Positions 1 to 6,105 of a stretch of DNA of 28,485 bases are shown here, one piece after another. Both the position numbers and the translations under genes were made by a program. The notes beneath the pieces are model-generated. The model searched no databases. It was not told where the DNA came from and was given only the letters and a program-made list of their open reading frames with translations. Every line of letters begins with the position of its first letter. Position 1 is the stretch's first letter. Source of the stretch: JAWXCM01 sp034408745 (GTDB taxonomy: Bacteria > Acidobacteriota > Terriglobia > Bryobacterales > Bryobacteraceae); assembly GCA_034408745.1 (NCBI GenBank), contig JAWXCM010000196.1, forward strand, positions 1 through 28,485, given 5' to 3'.

Positions 1-1
1 C

Positions 2-1309
2 GAGTGGACGGCACCAGCGGCAGGCGCAGGCAATGTCCAGGTGTTCGTGGCTGGCAATGCGGCCAACGGTGACGGAGGCACGTCGGGTGATCGCATCTAT
101 ACGGCAAATATCACTCTCACCCCGCAGGCCTCGCTCCCGTGCACGTTCAGTCTGTCCTCGTCGTCGATTTCTTCCTCTGCTGCGGCCGGAAACGCGGTTG
201 TACTCATCCAAGCTTCCCGCGCTGGCTGCGCCTGGTCCGGCTGGTCGAATTCCTCCTTCCTCACCCTTATGGGCGCAACCGCTGGGTCGAGCTCCGGCTC
301 AGTTACCGTAAACTATTCCGCCAATACCGGAGCAGGGCGCACAGGCACTGTGACGATAGGTGGACAGACCTTTACCGTCACTCAGTCGGGAACCTGTGAT
401 TTTAGCCTTAGACCGGGCACCATCAGCACCTCGGCAACAGGTGGGGTTTACAATGCCACTCTGACGCTGATGGGCACCCAATGCCGCTGGGTGGTTCAGC
501 AGCCGCCATCCGTCACCGCCAATCCCGGCGAAGGAAACACTGCCGGAATATTCAACCAGTCGTTCACGGTATATCCCAACTTCTCTACTCAGGCTCGGAG
601 CCTTTCGGTATACGTCGAAAATGCGGCGATGACGATCAGCCAGTCCGGTAATCCGCTGACCTCCAACGAACGGTTCGTGCAACTTGTCTACTTTGCGTTT
701 CTGGGCCGGCTGCCCGCCGCCGCCGAACTGGCATCTCAGTCTGCCTCCCTCATCGCCGGAACTTCCCGCGATGACATGATCGTCACCTTTTTCGCCTCTG
801 ACGAGTTCAATGCAAAGGGCCGGTTCGTGGCTGGCCTTTATGTGGGACTGCTGAACCGCGATGCTGAATTCAACGGCTGGATCTTCCAGCGTGGAGCGCT
901 TCAAAACGGCGTGGTTACCCTATCCGGACTCGTGACGAATTTCATAAACAGTCTCGAATTCCAGTTGCAAAACGGAGCACTTAGGAACGAGGACTATGTC
1001 CGGCTTCTCTATCGGCAGGTTTTGCTCCGTGAGCCGACCGCATCGGAGGTTTCCGGTCAGGCCGCCGCGCTGAGCATCGGGGTCACCACCCGAACGAACA
1101 TGGCATATGGCTTCCTCGCTTCATCAGAGTTCCAGGGCGGTACTGGTCCTCGCCTGACCGCATTTCTGCTGTATGCTGGGTTGCTGCAACGGGATGCAAC
1201 AACCGCGGAGCGAAGCATACTCATGGCGCAGATACAATTCGGAACCACGGTTCGAGCTGCCGCCTTAAACATTCTGAACAGCAATGAGTTCGGCGACTTC
1301 CTGAAATAA
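2..1309 (+). CDS. BACON and DUF4214 domain surface protein (5' partial)
   Basis: The frame is open from the left edge, so the true start lies upstream. The first visible residues, with a W-x-AP-x2-G-x-G pattern followed by ANGDG and SGD-x-IY, resemble the end of a reeler-like or choice-of-anchor V domain. Two tandem BACON-type beta-sandwich repeats follow, at about 130-395 and 400-650; each opens with a C-x-FSL motif, has a second Cys-x-Trp about 35 residues later, and ends in a TI-x-QSG type strand. From about 660 to the stop there is a DUF4214 region of short helices with repeated F-x2-L-x-R and NS-x-EF motifs, as found in bacterial surface and exported proteins. BACON domains are usually linked to carbohydrate or surface adhesion; the exact ligand cannot be read from the sequence. 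It converges on the VWFA gene and is followed by a DUF4214-like remnant. Family assignment is fairly sure, function is not. Confidence 0.8.
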   Translation, partial: EWTAPAAGAGNVQVFVAGNAANGDGGTSGDRIYTANITLTPQASLPCTFSLSSSSISSSAAAGNAVVLIQASRAGCAWSGWSNSSFLTLMGATAGSSSGSVTVNYSANTGAGRTGTVTIGGQTFTVTQSGTCDFSLRPGTISTSATGGVYNATLTLMGTQCRWVVQQPPSVTANPGEGNTAGIFNQSFTVYPNFSTQARSLSVYVENAAMTISQSGNPLTSNERFVQLVYFAFLGRLPAAAELASQSASLIAGTSRDDMIVTFFASDEFNAKGRFVAGLYVGLLNRDAEFNGWIFQRGALQNGVVTLSGLVTNFINSLEFQLQNGALRNEDYVRLLYRQVLLREPTASEVSGQAAALSIGVTTRTNMAYGFLASSEFQGGTGPRLTAFLLYAGLLQRDATTAERSILMAQIQFGTTVRAAALNILNSNEFGDFLK

Positions 1310-1409
1310 GTAGCCCTGCGGTCGACGTGGCCCCACATCCCGTGCACGTGATGTCAGCACCTCAGAGAAGCCGGGAAAACAGGCTCACGCTGCTACCTGC
1401 AGAATCTGG

Positions 1410-1496
1410 ATGAGGCAACGCTGCTGTCAACCGGGAACCAGCGTACTGACGCTGATTGACCAGGTCCTCAACAGCCGCGAGCTGCAGCGACTCTAG
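1410..1496 (+). pseudogene. DUF4214 C-terminal remnant in the convergent intergenic gap
   Basis: The 190-base gap between the BACON/DUF4214 gene and the VWFA gene holds a short open frame ending in TAG at 1494-1496. Its last residues, GTSVLTLIDQVLNSREL, resemble the last residues of the upstream protein (GTTVRAAALNILNSNEF) in spacing and in the LNS-x-E motif. This suggests the tail of a DUF4214 module left by a truncated paralogue or an earlier longer form of the neighbour. There is no ribosome binding site I would trust. The rest of the gap (1310-1409 and 1497-1499) shows nothing I can name. Confidence 0.35.
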
Positions 1497-1499
1497 CCG

Positions 1500-3155
1500 T
1501 TACGGCTTAGGCTTTGCGGGCGGCGGAGGAACAAACAGCGCCACGGTGCTCATCGGCACAGTCAGACTCCCGCTGAGCCCCGACGGCGCATCGCGAACCA
1601 CAATCCGCAGCGACCGCGACTTCGGCGGAAGCGGCACGGATTTGCGGAACAGAATCCCGGTCTTCAGGACCTTGAGATACGTATCTTTCGTCAGGTTGAG
1701 CGACAGCGTCTCGGTGCTCCCCATCAGAGGCCGAGCCTCTTCGTCCTTGAACACCATCGCTACGTCGACCCTCCCGATCCACCGGTCGCCGCTCTGATTC
1801 AGCGTCGTCGTCGTCGGATCGATCTGAACCACCACCTGCGCCGTATCACCGGTCCCCGGCCCTACCCTGTCGACACGGGCATTCACTGACACAGCCGTCG
1901 CGTCCAGCGGGCTCCACACGGCATTCCGAATCTCAGACGTAATCGTCTTCTCGTCGTCGGCTTTCATGTCGGCAAACGCGAAATACCCTTTGCGAGTCCG
2001 TACATTCATGCCCGGCTTGTTGACTTTTACCTTGATTTCCCGGAATTTACCATCCATTTCCGGGTGGTCCGAATAGAACCCAACGGTATACGTAACAGCC
2101 GTATCCTGAAACACCTCACGCACTGCGCCGTCCAGATCGTTGCGGTTGTAGTAGGCCTTCCCGCCCGTCCGGTCCGCCAGCACGTTCATGGTGTCGTGAT
2201 ACTTCGGCGACCATATCTTCGGCCGTGCAGTCGAACCACGAGTCGAGGCGCTAAACAGCGGGTCGACCATCAGCCCACGTGCGTCCACCGGATACACCGC
2301 CACGTCCGCATGGTTCAGGGCACGCAACGTATGCTCCAGTTCGTCGAAAAACGTCTCGCGTTCCTGCATCGCCGCAGGCGCGCCGTCGCTCGCAGCCGTG
2401 TCCATATCGTCGAAGCCGATCATCAGCGGAAACCCGCCAGAGACCCAGACCAGGCTCTTGCGGCCCGGCACCGACGCCAGATGCTGCCCGATCGCTTCCA
2501 GCGCCTGGAGCGTGTTCAGCACCTTGTTGCGCGCGAAGAAATTCGCCATTCGCTGCTCGTTAGCCATTCCGTCTTCCGACAGCGCCTGCACCAGCGGATC
2601 GTCCGTGTTAACGGTCGAGGCGGCCAGATCTGGCAGATTATTCCCGCGAAACCGGCCCAGCCGCTCCACCAGGGCGCTCGCGTCCGTAGTGTAGTCGTGC
2701 AGAATGTGCAGTCCACGTCCCAGCGAATACAGCGCCACCCGGTCACCCGGCTGGATCTGCTTCAGGAACTTGATCACCTGCATCCGCGCATAAACCTGAT
2801 CGCTCCACTCCGTATTTAGAGAATCGAGCAGAATTACCGTCACGCTGGATGGAACATTCGCCTTATCGCCAAAATGATTCGAGAAGATATTCTGCGGCAG
2901 CTTCGAAGCCGGCGCTGCTATTTTGTTGGCGCGCACCATCTGAAAGAATGCGATTTTCTGCGGCCTGCCTTTTTCAAGGATCGTGAAGTCGTCCTTGCTC
3001 AAACCCTCGGCAGGCTTCTTGTCCCTGCCGTGAACCACCACGTTCACCTGAACCAGTCGAGTCGTGGTCCGGAACGTCGGCTCCGGCGTGGCGGCCGGTT
3101 GTTGCGCCATCAGCGTAAAACCAGCCAGCAGCGAGCACGCAAACAAACCTTTCAC
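1500..3155 (-). CDS. VWFA-related acidobacterial-type secreted protein
   Basis: The protein is about 551 residues and matches the VWFA-related domain family (TIGR03436 type) that is expanded in Acidobacteria. I chose the GTG at 3153-3155 because it gives a normal signal peptide (KGLFACSLLAGFTLMAQ) and leaves a 78-base divergent gap; the longer open frame to 3365 would run through the neighbouring gene. After the signal comes a short beta domain (about 30-70) with the family pattern TTRLVQVNVVV and L-x3-DF-x-ILE. A von Willebrand A fold then starts near residue 104 with VILLDSLNT, where a full MIDAS would read D-x-S-x-S, so metal binding may be degenerate. A strand ending in SLVWVSGGFPL follows. 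The C-terminal third is beta-rich and probably a second sandwich. It is likely periplasmic or surface exposed. The role is unknown. Confidence 0.82.
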   Translation of the reverse strand: MKGLFACSLLAGFTLMAQQPAATPEPTFRTTTRLVQVNVVVHGRDKKPAEGLSKDDFTILEKGRPQKIAFFQMVRANKIAAPASKLPQNIFSNHFGDKANVPSSVTVILLDSLNTEWSDQVYARMQVIKFLKQIQPGDRVALYSLGRGLHILHDYTTDASALVERLGRFRGNNLPDLAASTVNTDDPLVQALSEDGMANEQRMANFFARNKVLNTLQALEAIGQHLASVPGRKSLVWVSGGFPLMIGFDDMDTAASDGAPAAMQERETFFDELEHTLRALNHADVAVYPVDARGLMVDPLFSASTRGSTARPKIWSPKYHDTMNVLADRTGGKAYYNRNDLDGAVREVFQDTAVTYTVGFYSDHPEMDGKFREIKVKVNKPGMNVRTRKGYFAFADMKADDEKTITSEIRNAVWSPLDATAVSVNARVDRVGPGTGDTAQVVVQIDPTTTTLNQSGDRWIGRVDVAMVFKDEEARPLMGSTETLSLNLTKDTYLKVLKTGILFRKSVPLPPKSRSLRIVVRDAPSGLSGSLTVPMSTVALFVPPPPAKPKP

Positions 3156-3233
3156 CCTCAAATGAACCCGGTTTATTTCGCCGAGTCGCTGAAACAGCCG
3201 GCCCAGTCTCACCGTCGTACAATCGGTGAATTC

Positions 3234-3557
3234 ATGCGCGTGACAGTCAACCATGACAAGGGCCTCCAGGGCGCCACTAAGATTGTGAACGACTCGGCGG
3301 ACCAGTTGCTCGCGGGAGCGGTCACCGGTCCCATTCAGATCACCAACATGCATCGTGCCTGGCAAGGCTCGACCATGGATTTTTCCTTCACAGGGAAGAT
3401 GGGTTTCTTCAGCGCACCAATCAAAGGCAAGGTGTATGTCACCGAAACCGATGTCACGGTGGACGTGGATTTACCGGGCATTTTAAAGCAGTTTGTGCCG
3501 GAAGAGAAGGTGCGCGCCCAGGTGGAAGGGCGCGTGCGGGGACTGTTAAACGCCTGA
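3234..3557 (+). CDS. PHA-system/granule-region family small protein
   Basis: This 107-residue protein resembles the polyhydroxyalkanoic acid system family (PHA_gran_rgn, TIGR02610/PF09650), whose members lie near PHA granule genes in some proteobacteria and are common elsewhere. The match is to the overall pattern: a short N-terminal helix-forming segment, a central W-x-GSTMDFSF beta strand, a GKVYV-x2-TDVTVDVDLP strand pair, and a terminal amphipathic helix. I chose ATG 3234 because GGTGA sits four bases before it; an in-frame ATG at 3162 would add 24 residues that do not fit the family and would crowd the divergent VWFA start. No PHA synthase or phasin is visible in the window, so a granule role is not supported by context. 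Confidence 0.65.
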   Translation: MRVTVNHDKGLQGATKIVNDSADQLLAGAVTGPIQITNMHRAWQGSTMDFSFTGKMGFFSAPIKGKVYVTETDVTVDVDLPGILKQFVPEEKVRAQVEGRVRGLLNA

Positions 3558-3647
3558 CTGGTTCGTTCAGTATAAAACTTTTCTATGCACGGGATGGAAT
3601 CCGACATAGAATGATCCTGGTCGGGCCAGCGTGTGCCCCTCGTCGTT

Positions 3648-4256
3648 ATGCGCCCTGTCTTCGCATATCTCGCTCTGGCGGCCTTGTCTGTCTGCCCACG
3701 GCCTGTCCTCGCTACAGAGGCAACCACCCTTATTTTTCAGTTCGAACAACCACACTCGAACCGCACTCTGAACGGAGTACGAACTGAGATCGGCAACGTG
3801 ATGCGCAACGCCGGCTTCACGTTCGACCTCAAACTGTTCAGCGAGCTCGGCACGGCTCAGGAATTCTCCAACCTTATGGTGGTTCGAGTAAAGGGTAGCT
3901 GCAAGCTCGATTCCGGGCCCGCTCCCCGACCGGAAAAGGGACCGCTCGCCTTTGCCCACACCTCCGACGGCAAAGTGCTCCCCTTCATTGAAGTCTCCTG
4001 CGACCGCATCCGCTCAGCCGTCCGCCCGGTAATGTGGGGCGACCAGTTCAAAATCGCCGACGAACTCATGGGCCGAGCCCTGGCAAGGGTAATCTCGCAT
4101 GAGATCTACCACGTGGTGACAGGCACCAAACACGGCGAAAGCGGCATCGCGCGGCACTCCCTTACCGGATCCCAGCTCATCGGAGCCCGGCTGGCGTTCG
4201 AGCCCGGAGACCTGGAACGCATGATCCTGAGCGCTGGCGCCGGCGGCACCGACTAA
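3648..4256 (+). CDS. secreted HExxH putative metalloprotease-like protein
   Basis: The protein is 202 residues from ATG 3648, preferred over the in-frame GTG at 3633 because it starts directly on the signal peptide (hydrophobic to about residue 20, cleavage near VLA-TE). The clear feature is HEIYH at residues 151-155 followed by H162, giving HExxH-x6-H, with G159 and G163 nearby. HExxH plus a downstream His is the zinc-ligand layout of gluzincin/metzincin-like peptidases, but metzincins have five residues between the second and third His, not six. Cys residues at 85 and 118 could form a disulfide. I read it as an exported zinc-dependent peptidase or a relative, with no known substrate. A 43-base gap separates it from the next gene, so the two may be co-transcribed. 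Confidence 0.6.
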   Translation: MRPVFAYLALAALSVCPRPVLATEATTLIFQFEQPHSNRTLNGVRTEIGNVMRNAGFTFDLKLFSELGTAQEFSNLMVVRVKGSCKLDSGPAPRPEKGPLAFAHTSDGKVLPFIEVSCDRIRSAVRPVMWGDQFKIADELMGRALARVISHEIYHVVTGTKHGESGIARHSLTGSQLIGARLAFEPGDLERMILSAGAGGTD

Positions 4257-4299
4257 AGACACTTCCCTTCGCCCTCCCGCGTGCCCGACACTGGAGAGC

Positions 4300-5415
4300 A
4301 TGCATCGACGCGGTTTCCTCGCCACCACAGCCCTCGCATCTCTGCAGCAAATCCACGCCGCCGACCCCGCTGGCGTTCGAGTCTTCGCCTATGGCGACGG
4401 CATCCCGTGGACTCCCGAGGAATACGCGAAACTCCTGACTACCCTCACCGCCGACTCCCGCGTGGAACCCGATGAGTACTCCCGCGGCGGCGTGGTCGAA
4501 AAACTGGAAACGCGCATGGCCACCCTGCTGGGCAAAGAAGCCGCCGTGTGGCTCCCCACCGGCACCCTCGCCAATCAGCTCGCGATTCGCATCCTCTGCG
4601 GCACCAAAAAGCGAGCCTTCGTCCAGGCCGAGAGCCACCTCTACCGGGACTGCGGCGACTGCATGCAGAACCTCAGCGGCATCAATCTGGTCCCCCTGGC
4701 CCCCGGACGGGCCACCGCCACCATAGAGGACGTCGAGGCGGCTGCCAGTGACTCTATGCTCGGCCGCGTTGCGACTCCCATCGGCGCCGTCCAGATCGAA
4801 ACTCCCGTGCGCCGGCGCATGGGACAGCGCGTCAACCTGGACCAGATCCGCCGCATCTCGGCCTGGGCCAGAGAGCGCAACATCGGCCTCCACCTCGATG
4901 GAGCACGCCTGTTTATCGAGACAGCATACAGCAATACAGAAATCTCGACGTACACTAAACTTTTCGATACAGTGTACGTTTCGCTTTACAAGCACTTCAA
5001 TGCCGCCAGCGGAGCCATACTTGCGGGCCCTAAAGCCCTGCTAACCGACCTCTATCACACACGTCGAATGTACGGTGCCGGACTACCGCAAGTCTGGCCT
5101 TTCGCCGCTGTAGCGCTGCATACACTGGATGGATTCGACGCGCGATTCCGGAAAGCCGTGCAGATTTCGGAGGAGGTCATCTCTCGACTCCAGCGGAATC
5201 CAAATTTCCAGACAGAGCGCATTCCGGAGGGCACAAACGTCTTCCGTCTACGCGTTGTTAATGTGAATGCACCTGTCTATCAGCTCCGTCTGGAGACGGC
5301 AGGCATCAGCGCACGTATTCCACTTAACGATTGGTTCTCGCTTCAGGTCAATGAGACCTGGGCCCGGTTGCCCGCGGATGAAATCTACGGACGCTTCGTA
5401 ACAGCGCTGGGCTAG
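4300..5415 (+). CDS. threonine-aldolase-like PLP-dependent lyase with Tat signal
   Basis: The 371-residue protein belongs to the beta-eliminating lyase/low-specificity threonine aldolase family (PLP fold type I). The expected PLP site is present: Lys231 in SLYKHFNAASGAI as the Schiff-base lysine, Asp200 in HLDGARL to hold the pyridine nitrogen, and a TGTLAN turn at 88-92 for the phosphate. Unusually, it opens with MHRRGFLATTALASL, a twin-arginine type signal ending near HAADP, so it is probably folded in the cytoplasm with its cofactor and then exported. Cytosolic threonine aldolases lack this leader and are slightly shorter. The substrate could be a beta-hydroxy amino acid, but the exported location makes threonine metabolism an uncertain reading. 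It starts 43 bases after the HExxH gene. Confidence 0.78.
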   Translation: MHRRGFLATTALASLQQIHAADPAGVRVFAYGDGIPWTPEEYAKLLTTLTADSRVEPDEYSRGGVVEKLETRMATLLGKEAAVWLPTGTLANQLAIRILCGTKKRAFVQAESHLYRDCGDCMQNLSGINLVPLAPGRATATIEDVEAAASDSMLGRVATPIGAVQIETPVRRRMGQRVNLDQIRRISAWARERNIGLHLDGARLFIETAYSNTEISTYTKLFDTVYVSLYKHFNAASGAILAGPKALLTDLYHTRRMYGAGLPQVWPFAAVALHTLDGFDARFRKAVQISEEVISRLQRNPNFQTERIPEGTNVFRLRVVNVNAPVYQLRLETAGISARIPLNDWFSLQVNETWARLPADEIYGRFVTALG

Positions 5416-5458
5416 ATTGTTGATCACCGTAAGCGATCTGTTCGGCCGAATCCGCTGT

Positions 5459-5464
5459 TATAAT
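5459..5464 (+). promoter_or_regulatory. possible -10 element before the sigma factor gene
   Basis: A perfect TATAAT hexamer lies 30 bases before the sigma factor ATG, in the 78-base gap after the PLP enzyme. No good TTGACA-like -35 box is found at 16-18 bases upstream, so this rests on the -10 match alone. If real, it would give the sigma/kinase pair its own promoter. Confidence 0.35.
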
Positions 5465-5493
5465 CGACGCGTTAAACAGGCAACGAATTTTCT

Positions 5494-6105
5494 ATGAGTG
5501 AAACATCGACGCAGCAGGTCACCAGACTGCTCATGGACTGGAGCAACGGGGACCAGTCTGCCCTTGAGCAACTCACCCCGCTCGTTTACGGCGAGCTACG
5601 GCGTCTGGCAGGACGATACCTGCGCAAAGAACGGCCCGATCACACGCTTCAGAGTACTGCGCTGGTTCATGAGGCCTTCATTCGCATGATCGACCAGCGC
5701 AGCGTCCGCTGGCAGAACCGCGCTCACTTCTTCGGAGTAGCGGCGCAGATGATTCGCCGAATCCTCGTCGATCATGCCCGTTCCCGCTACGCCTCCAAAC
5801 GCGGTTCGGGTGCCCCGCGGCTTTCCCTCGACGAAGCCATTGCGCTGCCCGATCGCAAGGACCTGGACCTGGTGGCGCTCGACGACGCGCTTAACAGCCT
5901 CTCCAAAATCGATCCGCAGCAGGCCCGTATCGTCGAGTTGCGTTTCTTCACCGGACTCACCGTCGAAGAGACTGCCGAGGTGCTCGGCATTTCTCCGGCT
6001 ACGGTAAAGCGCGACTGGGTGACGGCAAAGGCGTGGCTCTATCGCGACATCAGCAGGAATATGAGCGGCACTCCGCCGGCGTCCTCCTCCTCCGATGCAG
6101 TCTGA
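5494..6105 (+). CDS. ECF-like RNA polymerase sigma factor, TIGR02999 type
   Basis: The 203-residue protein carries sigma region 2 at about 25-95, including the core-binding and promoter-melting stretch with LQSTALVHEAFIRM and a following HFFGVAAQMIRRILVDHAR helix. Region 4 lies at about 128-190, with the helix-turn-helix around TVEETAEVLGISPATVKRDW. This combination and the serine-rich tail are typical of the TIGR02999 family, common in Acidobacteria and Planctomycetes. It lacks a recognisable anti-sigma partner next door. Instead the kinase ATG overlaps its last 11 bases, so the two are translated together and the kinase is likely to control this sigma factor, directly or through a target. 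That link is inferred from context. Confidence 0.9.
   Translation: MSETSTQQVTRLLMDWSNGDQSALEQLTPLVYGELRRLAGRYLRKERPDHTLQSTALVHEAFIRMIDQRSVRWQNRAHFFGVAAQMIRRILVDHARSRYASKRGSGAPRLSLDEAIALPDRKDLDLVALDDALNSLSKIDPQQARIVELRFFTGLTVEETAEVLGISPATVKRDWVTAKAWLYRDISRNMSGTPPASSSSDAV

Noticed and set aside
3162..3233. Longer N-terminus for the PHA-type protein
   Set aside because: The 24 extra residues do not fit the family, and ATG 3234 has a better ribosome binding site.
3571..3576. TATAAA box before the HExxH gene
   Set aside because: No matching -35 box is present at normal spacing, and the start is 70 bases away; not enough to call a promoter.
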